This document shows positions 1-7,113 of a stretch of 11,466 nucleotides of DNA, one piece after another. Numbering within the stretch: the stretch's first letter is position 1; each line of letters opens with the position of its first letter. The stretch is taken from NCBI GenBank assembly GCA_018820005.1, contig JAHJOS010000255.1, positions 1-11,466 on the forward strand, written 5' to 3'. The position numbers and the translations under genes are program-made. The notes below the pieces were generated by a model that saw only the letters and a list, made by a program, of their open reading frames with translations, did no database searches and had not been told where the DNA came from. Source of the stretch: Alphaproteobacteria bacterium. Its GTDB lineage: Bacteria; Pseudomonadota; Alphaproteobacteria; Rhizobiales; Devosiaceae.

Positions 1-1003
1 CCTGCGCCAGTGCCTCGACGTCCTTGCCAGCAAGTCCGAGTGCTGTGCCAACGGCGGCCATTTCGGGCAGGCAGGCTGCGCGGTTGTAGGTCATCACATA
101 GGGCAGCACGCAGGCTACGCCGAGGCCATGGGCGGTATGGGTGATCGCGCCGACCGGATATTGGATGGCATGGGCCGCGGCCGTTCCGGCGGTGCCGAAG
201 GCGCAGCCGGCAGCCATGGCGGCCAGCATCACATCGGCGCGGGCAGCGGCGTTGCCGCCATCCTTGACCGCTGTTTCAAGACTTTGGCCCAATAGGCGGA
301 TCGCCATCAGGGCAAAATGGTCGGTGAGGACGCTCTTGCCGATGAAGACATGCTGTTGGGGCAGGGTGGCATCATCCGCGCGACGCAGGGCCGTGAAGGC
401 CTCGATGGCGTGGGTCAACGCATCGGCGCCGGCTACCGCGGTCAGGCCCGCCGGGCAGGTCAGGGTGAGGTCGGGGTCGCAAATGGCTGATGTGGCGACC
501 AGGAAGGGGCTCGAAATGCCCACTTTGAGCGTGCGCACCGGGTCGGAAATCACTGCGACCGGGGTCACTTCGGAGCCGGTGCCGGCGGTGGTTGGCACGG
601 CGATGATGGGCAGGACCGGGCCGGGCACTTTGAACTCACCATAGTAGTCGCCGAGCACGCCGCCGTGGCTGAGCAGCAGGGCGGCGCACTTGGCCATGTC
701 GAGGCAGGAGCCGCCGCCGATGCCGATAACGAGATCGGGGGCGAAGGATCGTGCCGCCTCGACGCAGGCTCCAACGGTGTCGCTGGGGACATCGGGCAGA
801 ACGCAATCATAGATCGAGATTTCGAGACCTGATGCCCGCAGGTTGTCCATCATTTCGGCAAAGCTTGGTGTGGCCGCGAACCGCTCGTCAGTGCAGACCA
901 GCGCACGACGCCCCGCTTTGGCTGCCACGGCACCAAGCGCGTGGCGCTGGCCGCTGCCGAACAGGATTTCGCGCGGCAATCTCAGCGCGCCAAATAACGA
1001 CAT
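1..1003 (-). CDS. Iron-containing alcohol dehydrogenase (C-terminus cut off by window edge)
   Basis: Reading the minus strand from the ATG at 1003-1001 gives 334 residues with no stop before the window start; the family usually has about 380-390, so roughly the last 50 are missing. The protein is a group III, metal-dependent NAD(P)-linked alcohol dehydrogenase, expected to interconvert an alcohol (or a maleylacetate-type substrate) and its carbonyl form in the cytoplasm. Visible motifs are the nucleotide-binding GIGGGSCLDMAK at about 94-105, PTTAGTGSEVTP at 137-148, and metal ligands D194 and H198 (DALTHAIE), H278 and H292 (THTAHG). A GGGGGGAGA ribosome site lies just upstream of the ATG. The gene is divergent from a GntR regulator, which probably controls it. 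Family is clear; the substrate cannot be read from the sequence. Confidence 0.93.
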   Translation of the reverse strand, partial: MSLFGALRLPREILFGSGQRHALGAVAAKAGRRALVCTDERFAATPSFAEMMDNLRASGLEISIYDCVLPDVPSDTVGACVEAARSFAPDLVIGIGGGSCLDMAKCAALLLSHGGVLGDYYGEFKVPGPVLPIIAVPTTAGTGSEVTPVAVISDPVRTLKVGISSPFLVATSAICDPDLTLTCPAGLTAVAGADALTHAIEAFTALRRADDATLPQQHVFIGKSVLTDHFALMAIRLLGQSLETAVKDGGNAAARADVMLAAMAAGCAFGTAGTAAAHAIQYPVGAITHTAHGLGVACVLPYVMTYNRAACLPEMAAVGTALGLAGKDVEALAQ

Positions 1004-1129
1004 AGCCAATTTCTCCCCCCGCCTCGCCGCTTTGCTACACAACCGATATAGGATCGTATAGGATATAGTATTGTCGGCGGCTCACCATCGTGCTAGATGA
1101 TTGCCGTGTCAAGAGTGGCGAGCGGACGT
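1004..1129. promoter_or_regulatory. Divergent control region between alcohol dehydrogenase and GntR genes, with tandem repeat operator candidate
   Basis: This AT-rich stretch in a GC-rich window separates two divergent genes. TATAGGAT occurs at 1047-1054 and again at 1057-1064, an exact 10-bp period (one helical turn), followed by a partial third unit (ATAG) around 1065-1068. The arrangement suits binding by the adjacent GntR protein or overlapping divergent -10 elements. It is a direct rather than inverted repeat, while FadR-type operators are usually palindromic, so the assignment is inference. Confidence 0.5.
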
Positions 1130-1825
1130 ATGAAATCGACTGTAATAAGCCGTCCCGGCGGCGATGCGTCCGGGGGCATTGCCCGGCCCAATAGCCTGGC
1201 GGGAGACGTCTATGACGCGATCTTCGCGCAGCTGATGTCGCTCGAGATCGCACCCGGCGCCCGGATCACCGTGGACAATCTCGTGCGCGAGCTCAACGTG
1301 TCGCATACGCCGATCCGCGAAGCGCTGGGGCGGCTCGAGGGGGAGGGGCTGGTGCTGCGCGCGCATCTGGTGGGCTACCGCGCCGCGCCGCAGGTGAGCC
1401 GGGATCGTTTCGACGAACTCTATGAATTGCGGATGTTGCTCGAGCCGGAGGCTGCGGCCAAGGCAGCGGCGCGCATCGACGATGCGGGTCTGGCTACATT
1501 GCAGCAACTGGCTGGCGTCATGGCGTCCGACGCGGGCCAGAGCGAACAATTGCGCTACTCGGACTTTGCCCGCCAGGACGCCGAGTTCCACGACCTGATC
1601 CTGGAAATTGCCGGCAACGGTCTGATCCGGGACGCGCTGCGGATGCAGCATACGCACTTCCACATCTTTCGCCTGATGTTCCACCGCCGCGTCACCGTCG
1701 AGGCGCTGGATGAGCATGAGGCGCTGCTTGAGGCATTCCGGCGCCGGGATCCATCCATGGCGCGCGAGGCCATGGCGATGCACATCCAGAATTCCCGCAC
1801 CAGGCTGCTACCGGCCTTTGTCTGA
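1130..1825 (+). CDS. GntR-family transcriptional regulator, FadR subfamily (FCD domain)
   Basis: This is a DNA-binding regulator with an N-terminal winged helix and a C-terminal all-helical FCD ligand domain. With the ATG at 1130 the protein is 231 residues. The winged helix covers about 24-85, including the recognition part LNVSHTPIREALGRLEGEGLV. The FCD domain follows, with the usual metal/ligand set visible as D150 and H154 (DAEFH), H196 (DEHEALLEAF) and H218 (AMHIQ). An in-frame ATG at 1097 adds 11 residues but has no ribosome site. The one at 1130 has a weak GAG about 7 nt upstream and is preferred. Divergence from the alcohol dehydrogenase suggests it represses that gene and itself, released by a small carboxylate or related ligand. 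A DJ-1/PfpI gene follows 92 nt downstream. Confidence 0.92.
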   Translation: MKSTVISRPGGDASGGIARPNSLAGDVYDAIFAQLMSLEIAPGARITVDNLVRELNVSHTPIREALGRLEGEGLVLRAHLVGYRAAPQVSRDRFDELYELRMLLEPEAAAKAAARIDDAGLATLQQLAGVMASDAGQSEQLRYSDFARQDAEFHDLILEIAGNGLIRDALRMQHTHFHIFRLMFHRRVTVEALDEHEALLEAFRRRDPSMAREAMAMHIQNSRTRLLPAFV

Positions 1826-1866
1826 CGTCCGCGAAGACGGGCGCCGACAAGCGGCCTTACCCAAAG

Positions 1867-1882
1867 CCGGCGCCTGCGCCGG
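1867..1882 (+). other. Short GC hairpin between GntR and DJ-1/PfpI genes
   Basis: CCGGCG and CGCCGG pair around a CCTG loop, 42 nt after the GntR stop. No T-run follows, so it is not a convincing terminator; it may only weaken or process a GntR/DJ-1 readthrough transcript. Confidence 0.25.
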
Positions 1883-1903
1883 GACTGCCCAATAACTGAC
1901 AAC

Positions 1904-1910
1904 AAGGAGG
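1904..1910 (+). promoter_or_regulatory. Strong ribosome binding site of the DJ-1/PfpI gene
   Basis: AAGGAGG lies 7 nt before the ATG at 1918. It is the strongest Shine-Dalgarno match in the window and fixes that start; it suggests efficient translation. Confidence 0.85.
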
Positions 1911-1917
1911 AACAGAA

Positions 1918-2511
1918 ATGGCCGGCAAGAAAATCCTGATGCTCACGGGTGAATTCACCGAAGAATATGAGATCTTCGTCTATCAGCAGGGCATGATGGC
2001 AGTGGGCCACACGGTCCATGTCGTGTGCCCCGACAAGAATGCGGGCGACCGCATCAAGACCTCCCTGCACGATTTCGAGGGCGACCAGACCTATACCGAA
2101 AAGATGGGGCATTACGCCGACATCAACAAGACGTTTTCCGAAGCCCTGGCGCAGCTCGACCAGTATGACGCGGTCTATTGCGCTGGTGGCCGTGGTCCGG
2201 AATATATCCGCACCGACAAGCGCATTCAGGCCATGGTCAAGCACTTCCACGATGCCAAGAAACCCATCTTCACCATCTGCCACGGCGCGCAGATCCTGAT
2301 TGCGGTCGATGGCGTCGTGCGCGGCAAGCGCGTTGCCGCCCTGGCCGCATGCGAGCCGGAAGTGACGCTGGCCGGCGGCACCTATGTGGACCTGTCACCC
2401 ACCGACTCCCTGATCGACGGCACCATGGTTTCGGCCAAGGGCTGGACGGCTCTGGCCGCCTTCATGCGCGATTGCCTCAAGGTGCTCGGCACCGAGATCA
2501 AGCACGCCTGA
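1918..2511 (+). CDS. DJ-1/PfpI family protein
   Basis: This 197-residue single-domain protein has the class I glutamine amidotransferase-like fold of the DJ-1/PfpI superfamily. The nucleophile elbow is TICHGAQ, with C121 followed by H122. Acidic residues near the N-terminus (GEFTEEYE, about 11-18) include the likely active-site glutamate, and the glycine-rich CAGGRGPEYIR (about 88-98) is typical of the PfpI-like branch. Family members have been reported as intracellular proteases, glyoxalases/deglycases or chaperones; nothing here picks one. The gene sits 92 nt after the GntR gene, close to an alcohol dehydrogenase, so a role in handling reactive carbonyls is a reasonable guess. It could be transcribed with the regulator; no clear promoter of its own was seen. 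It ends at a strong terminator. Confidence 0.9.
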   Translation: MAGKKILMLTGEFTEEYEIFVYQQGMMAVGHTVHVVCPDKNAGDRIKTSLHDFEGDQTYTEKMGHYADINKTFSEALAQLDQYDAVYCAGGRGPEYIRTDKRIQAMVKHFHDAKKPIFTICHGAQILIAVDGVVRGKRVAALAACEPEVTLAGGTYVDLSPTDSLIDGTMVSAKGWTALAAFMRDCLKVLGTEIKHA

Positions 2512-2526
2512 TCGACCTGACAAACG

Positions 2527-2567
2527 AAGACAGCGCCCTGATGTTCGCATCGGGGCGCTGTCTTTCT
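2527..2567 (+). terminator. Rho-independent terminator after the DJ-1/PfpI gene
   Basis: A 17-bp stem pairs 2527-2543 with 2548-2564, containing a single G-T wobble (2539/2552). It is closed by the tetraloop TTCG and followed by a short T-rich tail (TTTCT). It starts 15 nt after the stop codon. The stem opens with AAGA, so the opposite strand also ends in TCTT, and the element could act weakly on the convergent importer transcript. Confidence 0.88.
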
Positions 2568-2674
2568 GGCGGGTCCAACAGGCGCTGGCGCGGGAAAGAC
2601 GTGGGCTGGTTTCCTTGCCTCGGGGGTGCCCCCGACCCAAATGGACATTTTGTGGCCCGCGACAATGCAGTCGA

Positions 2675-2776
2675 CACCCTCCCCCTTGTGGGGAGGGATC
2701 AAGGGTGGGGGTGGCTTGGCCCTGATATCGGGGCTCTCGGCACCCCCTCCCAACCTCCCCCATCAAGGGGGAGGTG
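2675..2776. repeat. Paired GC-rich hairpins in inverted orientation (REP/BIME-like intergenic element)
   Basis: Two related copies face each other: 2675-2713 and, inverted, 2741-2776. Each has its own hairpin: 2677-2684 with 2690-2697 (loop CTTGT), and 2753-2761 with 2767-2775 (loop ATCAA). The first copy and the reverse complement of the second both read CACC-CTCCCCCTTG and then a GGGGAGG block. Such strongly C/G-skewed short palindromes are commonly dispersed in intergenic space of rhizobial-type genomes. It sits about 35 nt beyond the last importer gene and may block 3' decay or help terminate that transcript. Apart from this and the terminator, nothing else was seen in 2512-2810. Confidence 0.7.
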
Positions 2777-2810
2777 CCGTCCGGAGCATGGGCGAGATAT
2801 TGCCACAGTC

Positions 2811-3881
2811 CTAGCCCGCGTGCCTGAGGTTGATGCCGCTGGCGCCATCGAACAGCACGACCTTTTCGGGGTGCCAGGAGAAGCGGACTTCCTCATCGAT
2901 CTTGAGGCTGGTCTGGGTGGGGACGGTTGCCTGCAGCAGGCTGTCGCCCAGGCGCAGGGTGACGATCTTGGCGACGCCGTGGTTTTCGACGTCATGGACG
3001 CGCGCGGCAACGGGCGCACCGCCTTCGAGATAGAGATCTTCGGGCCTAATGCCAAAGGTCAGTGCGCGGCCGGCGGCAGCGTCGTGCCCATCAAAGGGCA
3101 GGCGCTGGCCCGCAGCGGTTACGGCCGAACCTTGCTCGACCTGCCCATTGATCAGGTTCATCGGCGGCGAGCCCACGGCGCGCGCCACAAAGGTATTGAC
3201 CGGATTGGCATAGATCTCGTGCGGCGTGCCGGTCTGCACCAATTGCCCATTGTTGAGCACGCCGATCTTGTCACCCATGGCCATGGCCTCGACCTGGTCG
3301 TGGGTGACGAACAGGAAGGTCGCGCCCAGATTGACCTGCAGGTTCTTGAGCTCGGTGCGCAGTGCCTCGCGCAGCTTGGCGTCGAGGGCCGAGAGGGGCT
3401 CGTCCATCAGGAATACGCGCGGTCGGCGCACGATGGCGCGGCCGATTGAGACGCGCTGCATTTCGCCGCCCGACAGCCGATCGACCTTGCGGTCCATCAG
3501 GTGCTCGATGCGCAGCGTCTTGGCGACGCGATCCACCTGCGCCTTGATTTCGTCGGGGCTGGACTTGCGGATCGGGGACTTGAGCGGGAATTCGAGGTTC
3601 TCGCGCACCGTATAGCGCGGGTAGAGCGAATATTGCTGCAGCACCAGCGCCACGTCGCGCTCGGCCGCTCCCCAGTCGCCGACATCCTGCCCATCGATGA
3701 AGATCTGGCCGGCGGTGGGTTTTTCGAGGCCTGCCACCAGCCGGAGCGTCGTGGTCTTGCCGGCGCCGGTCTGGCCGAGCAGCACGAAGAACTCGCCATC
3801 GGCGATTTCGAGGTCGAGATCCTTGAGGGCGACGTGGTTGCCGAAGGTCTTGGAGATGCCTTTAAGTCGAATATGCGCCAT
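2811..3881 (-). CDS. ABC importer ATPase, MalK/UgpC type (second ATPase of the operon)
   Basis: This 356-residue nucleotide-binding subunit powers carbohydrate import at the inner face of the membrane. Walker A is GQTGAGKT at 36-43, the Q-loop is around Q82-Q83, the signature is LSGGEMQ at 136-142, Walker B is VFLMDE at 156-161 and the switch histidine is H194. A C-terminal TOBE/OB regulatory domain follows (about 240-356, with GIRPEDLYL), as in MalK. All catalytic residues are present. Its ATG shares one base with the stop of the other ATPase (TGATG), so the two are translationally coupled and probably made in equal amounts. It is the last gene of the operon. Walker A has Q-T where the sister protein has P-S, and the two are clearly paralogous rather than a recent duplicate. 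Confidence 0.95.
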   Translation of the reverse strand: MAHIRLKGISKTFGNHVALKDLDLEIADGEFFVLLGQTGAGKTTTLRLVAGLEKPTAGQIFIDGQDVGDWGAAERDVALVLQQYSLYPRYTVRENLEFPLKSPIRKSSPDEIKAQVDRVAKTLRIEHLMDRKVDRLSGGEMQRVSIGRAIVRRPRVFLMDEPLSALDAKLREALRTELKNLQVNLGATFLFVTHDQVEAMAMGDKIGVLNNGQLVQTGTPHEIYANPVNTFVARAVGSPPMNLINGQVEQGSAVTAAGQRLPFDGHDAAAGRALTFGIRPEDLYLEGGAPVAARVHDVENHGVAKIVTLRLGDSLLQATVPTQTSLKIDEEVRFSWHPEKVVLFDGASGINLRHAG

Positions 3882-4984
3882 CAGAGCCTGATCCCCAGAG
3901 AGCTGCCGGTTGTGGTGTCGAAGAAATGGGCCTGTCCCGGATCGATCCTGGTCCAGACCGTGGCGCCCGGGCCGGGCACAAAGCCGCTCTTGGTGCGGGC
4001 GCGCAGGACGCCGTCGCCGACCTTGAGATCGACGATGTCGTGTGAGCCAAGTGGCTCGATGATGCCGGCTGTGACCTCGACATAACCGTCCTGGGGCGCA
4101 TGGGCGACGAGAACGCCCTCTGGGCGGACCCCGAGCTTGAGCTTGCCCTGGTGCGCGCCGGCGTCCCTGAGCTTGCCCGACAGGGCAGGCGGGAAGGCAA
4201 AGCTGCGGCCGCCGAGACTGACGCCGACGCCGGTGGCACCCTCGGCAATCTCAACATCGGCCAGGTTCATCACCGGGCTGCCGACGAACTGGGCGACGAA
4301 CATGTTCACCGGATAGCGATAGACCTCGTCGGGCGTGCCGACCTGCTGCAGCAGGCCCTCGTGCATGACCACGATGCGGTCCGCCAAGGACATGGCCTCG
4401 ACCTGGTCATGGGTGACGTAGATCGAGGTGGAACCGTTCTCGACATGGAGGCGCTTGAGCTCAACCCGCATGCTTTCGCGCAGCTTGGCGTCGAGCGAGC
4501 CGATCGGCTCGTCGAGGAGGATCGCCTTGGGCCGGCGCACCAGCGAGCGGCCGATGGCCACGCGCTGCATGTCGCCGCCTGACAGTGCCGACGGACGGCG
4601 GTTGAGCAGGCCGGTAATGCCCAGCGAGGCGGCAACCGACTGCACCATGCGATCGACTTCGGCCCGGCTCTGGCGCACCGCGCGAAGCGGGAACGCCATG
4701 TTCTCATAGACCGTCAGATGCGGATAAAGCGCATAGTTCTGAAACACGAACGCGACGTCGCGCTCGGAGGCATGGACATCCTGCACTGCCTTGCCGTCGA
4801 TCAGGATGTCGCCGGAATCGATGCCCTCGAGGCCGGCAATGGCCCGCAGCGTCGTGGTCTTGCCGCAACCCGATGGGCCGAGCAGGACCACGAATTCCTG
4901 GTCCTTGACGGTCAGGTCGACCTCGCGGATCACATGAACCGGGCCGAAATGCTTGTCGATCTTGCGGAGCTGGATTTCAGTCAT
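3881..4984 (-). CDS. ABC importer ATPase, MalK/UgpC type (first ATPase of the operon)
   Basis: This 367-residue nucleotide-binding subunit has Walker A GPSGCGKT (36-43), Q-loop Q82, signature LSGGDMQ (134-140), Walker B AILLDE (154-159) and H192, with a C-terminal TOBE domain around 240-367 (LGVRPEGVLV). An upstream in-frame ATG at 5041 would add 19 residues lying inside the preceding gene. The ATG at 4984 is chosen because MTEIQLRKIDKHFG matches the usual family N-terminus and GGCGGA precedes it. Its start overlaps the end of the small membrane protein gene by 8 nt. Two distinct ATPase genes in one operon imply a heterodimeric ATPase, as in the rhizobial glycerol importer (GlpS/GlpT), rather than the usual MalK homodimer. 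Confidence 0.94.
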   Translation of the reverse strand: MTEIQLRKIDKHFGPVHVIREVDLTVKDQEFVVLLGPSGCGKTTTLRAIAGLEGIDSGDILIDGKAVQDVHASERDVAFVFQNYALYPHLTVYENMAFPLRAVRQSRAEVDRMVQSVAASLGITGLLNRRPSALSGGDMQRVAIGRSLVRRPKAILLDEPIGSLDAKLRESMRVELKRLHVENGSTSIYVTHDQVEAMSLADRIVVMHEGLLQQVGTPDEVYRYPVNMFVAQFVGSPVMNLADVEIAEGATGVGVSLGGRSFAFPPALSGKLRDAGAHQGKLKLGVRPEGVLVAHAPQDGYVEVTAGIIEPLGSHDIVDLKVGDGVLRARTKSGFVPGPGATVWTRIDPGQAHFFDTTTGSSLGIRL

Positions 4985-5228
4985 GTCCGCCACCCATGCC
5001 AACGGTTTGTGCAATCGAGACCGGCCCGGTGTCGTCCTCATCCACGGCCTGCTCGGGCGCTGGAATGTGGACCGAGATATTGAAGCCGATCAGGCCGATC
5101 AGCATCACCAGCACGCTCCAGGCATGCAGGAATTCCACCCAGGGCTGGCAGAGGAACACGATGCCCGCGACCATCAGCGTGATGGAGGCTGGACCGAAGT
5201 ATTTCTGGTTGAATTGTGGACTGATCAT
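4977..5228 (-). CDS. Small two-TM membrane protein of the importer operon (family not recognised)
   Basis: This 83-residue protein starts MISPQFNQKYFGP. It has two strongly hydrophobic segments at about 14-30 and 36-53, joined by a short turn containing Q28-P29-W30, then a polar acidic tail (about 56-83, with DEDD) ending in GMGGGHD. I do not recognise the family. The start at 5228 is chosen because its ATG overlaps the stop of the MalG-like permease gene (ATGA), while the longer in-frame reading to 5450 lies inside that permease gene. The gene also overlaps the following ATPase gene by 8 nt. Being wedged between permease and ATPase genes with overlaps on both sides, it is probably an auxiliary importer component. 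The rhizobial glycerol importer operon also contains a small membrane protein (DUF2160), but the sequence here does not look like that family. Confidence 0.8.
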   Translation of the reverse strand: MISPQFNQKYFGPASITLMVAGIVFLCQPWVEFLHAWSVLVMLIGLIGFNISVHIPAPEQAVDEDDTGPVSIAQTVGMGGGHD

Positions 5229-6184
5229 TTGCGGATTGCACCAAAGCTCATGCCGCGCAGCAGGTGGTTGCGGAGCAGGAAGGTAAAGATGGCGACGGGT
5301 AGCAGGAAGAGCACAGTCCCGGCGGCGATCACGGTCCAGTCCTGCAGGCCGGTGCCCACCTGGCTGGGGATGAAGGGCGGGGCGGTCTGCGCCCGGCGGT
5401 TGGTCAGGATCAGCGCGAAGGCATATTCGTTCCAGGCCGTGATGAAGCAAAAGACGGCGGTGGCGGCGATGCCGGTGGCGGCCTCGGGCAGCACGATCTT
5501 GAAAAAGGCCTGCATGCGCGTGTAGCCATCAACCAGGGCGGCTTCCTCGTATTCCTTGGGGATCTCGTCGATGAAGCCCTTCATCAGCCAGACGGCGAAG
5601 GAGACGTTGAAGGCGGTGTAGAGGATGATCAGCCCGAAATGGGTGTCGTTGAGCCCCACCGCCCGGTACATCAGGAACATGGGGATGGCGACCACGATGG
5701 GCGGCAGCATGCGCGTCGACAGGATGAAGAACAGCAGATCCGCCTCGCCCTTGACCCGGAACCGGGAGAAGCCATAGGCCGTGATCGTGCCCAGCGAGAC
5801 CGCCAATACCGTCGAGGTGACGGCGATGATCAACGAGTTGATGAAGCGATCGGGATAGGCCGAATAGACGATTTCGCCCTTGCCGTCGCGCGACAGGCGT
5901 TCGCCGCCGTCCAGGATCAGCTTCTCCCACCAGGGCGCCGCTTCATAGACCGCCGGATCGACCGGCGCCGTCAGTTGGGCGCGTTTGGTGAAGAGCTTGA
6001 CGAAGGGCGTGATGCTTGGCTCGAACACCACCGTGGGCGGTACCGATGTGGCCAGCACCAGTGGCTTGAAGGCGGTTGAGGTGATCCAGTAGATCGGCGA
6101 CAGGAAGACCAGGGTCACCAGGATGACCGCGGTGATCGCCAGGCGATTGCCGAGCCGTCCGGCCCGCGTTGAAACGACGGCCAT
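5225..6184 (-). CDS. Carbohydrate ABC importer permease, MalG/UgpE-like
   Basis: This 319-residue inner-membrane subunit has TM1 at about 14-35, then five more hydrophobic helices from about 113 onward. The cytoplasmic EAA loop that docks the ATPase is EYEEAALVDGYTRMQAFFKIVLP (about 211-233), with E214-A-A and the conserved G220. MalG-type permeases usually have about 275-300 residues. The extra length lies in the periplasmic stretch between TM1 and TM2 (about 45-112), which contains a charged, Trp-containing segment (APWWEKLILDGGERLSRDGKGE). Its ATG at 6184 follows the stop of the MalF-like gene by one base, and its stop overlaps the start of the small membrane protein gene, so coupling is expected on both sides. 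Confidence 0.94.
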   Translation of the reverse strand: MAVVSTRAGRLGNRLAITAVILVTLVFLSPIYWITSTAFKPLVLATSVPPTVVFEPSITPFVKLFTKRAQLTAPVDPAVYEAAPWWEKLILDGGERLSRDGKGEIVYSAYPDRFINSLIIAVTSTVLAVSLGTITAYGFSRFRVKGEADLLFFILSTRMLPPIVVAIPMFLMYRAVGLNDTHFGLIILYTAFNVSFAVWLMKGFIDEIPKEYEEAALVDGYTRMQAFFKIVLPEAATGIAATAVFCFITAWNEYAFALILTNRRAQTAPPFIPSQVGTGLQDWTVIAAGTVLFLLPVAIFTFLLRNHLLRGMSFGAIRK

Positions 6185-6185
6185 C

Positions 6186-7088
6186 TCAGCGCTCCTTTGC
6201 CTTGTTGAGGTATTTGACGTAAATATTGGTGATGCACAGCACCATGATCAGGATGATGTAGGCGAGGGCCGAGGACGGGCCCGTCTGCCACTGCTGGAAG
6301 GCCATCTTGTAGAGCCGCGACGAGATCAGTTCCGCCGCCGGCTGTCCGGTCATGACGAAAGCGATGTCAAAGGTCTTGAAAGCCTCCATGGTGCGGAAAA
6401 TCACAGCGATCAGCAGGATCGGCGCCACCAGCGGCAGGGTGATGCGGAAGAAGGTGTAGAGCTTGCCGGCCCGGTCGATCGAGGCGGCCTCGTAGAGGTG
6501 CTTGGGCACGGCCGACAGGCCCGCCAGCGACAGCAGCATCACGAAGGGCGACCACATCCAGATATCGGTGATGGCAACGGCATAAAGCGCCAGATTGGCG
6601 TCGCTGAGCCAGGCCACCGGGCCCAGGCCCAGGGCGTAATTGAGAATGCCCCAGGAGGGGTCATAGATCAGCTTCCAGAACAGCCCAACTACCACCGGCG
6701 ACAGCATCATGGGCAGCATGAGCAGCGTGGTCAGCAGGCCCTTGAAGGGCAGGGGGCGGTTGAGCAGCAGCGCCAGCCCGAAGCCGACGATGAACTGGCC
6801 GGTCACCGAGACAATCACATACCACAGCGTGGTCGAGAACGTCCGCCAGATCACCGGGTCTGCCAGCACGTTGATGTAGTTCTTGAACCCGACGAAATTG
6901 ACCGGCGCCTTGCTGGACGCGCGGAAGTCGGTGAACGAAAAACCAAGCGAATAAAGCAGCGGAAACACATTGAAAATAATGAGAAACGCCACGGTGGGAA
7001 TGACAAATACATTCCGGATTGTCGTGTCGCTCCAGCCGCGAGACGCGGCGCGTGACGCCGGATCGAGCGTCGTGATGAGATTGGCCAA
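6186..7088 (-). CDS. Carbohydrate ABC importer permease, MalF/UgpA-like, TTG start
   Basis: This 300-residue inner-membrane permease has about six helices (first about 26-50, last about 274-293). The EAA loop is LYEAASIDRAGKLYTFFRITLP at about 199-219. It carries Arg206 where the common form has glycine (EAAxxDGA), although D-R variants may be normal in this branch. No in-frame ATG exists before TM1. The start is TTG at 7088, supported by GGGGGA at 7101-7096, 7 nt upstream. It pairs with the MalG-like subunit to form the translocation channel. The 68-nt gap to the binding-protein gene carries a hairpin, whereas everything downstream is packed with no gaps. Confidence 0.93.
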   Translation of the reverse strand: MANLITTLDPASRAASRGWSDTTIRNVFVIPTVAFLIIFNVFPLLYSLGFSFTDFRASSKAPVNFVGFKNYINVLADPVIWRTFSTTLWYVIVSVTGQFIVGFGLALLLNRPLPFKGLLTTLLMLPMMLSPVVVGLFWKLIYDPSWGILNYALGLGPVAWLSDANLALYAVAITDIWMWSPFVMLLSLAGLSAVPKHLYEAASIDRAGKLYTFFRITLPLVAPILLIAVIFRTMEAFKTFDIAFVMTGQPAAELISSRLYKMAFQQWQTGPSSALAYIILIMVLCITNIYVKYLNKAKER

Positions 7089-7095
7089 GGCGTAG

Positions 7096-7101
7096 TCCCC
7101 C
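7096..7101 (-). promoter_or_regulatory. Ribosome binding site that decides the TTG start of the MalF-like permease
   Basis: On the minus strand GGGGGA is spaced 7 nt from TTG at 7088. With no in-frame ATG before the first membrane helix, this supports TTG initiation, which may lower permease output relative to the binding protein. Confidence 0.7.
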
Positions 7102-7113
7102 GATTGACAAGAG

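Noticed and set aside
2675..2776. CRISPR-like array in the GC-rich palindromic zone
   Set aside because: Only two units, in opposite orientation, with no regular spacers; it fits a REP-like pair.
2178..3449. 423-codon plus-strand frame spanning the DJ-1/PfpI gene end, terminator and first part of the ATPase
   Set aside because: It runs through a strong terminator and a repeat and is antisense to an intact ATPase gene; no domain is recognisable.
6123..7055. 310-codon plus-strand frame opposite the MalF-like permease
   Set aside because: Antisense to a membrane protein gene; its Gln/His/Arg-rich translation is the usual complement of hydrophobic codons.
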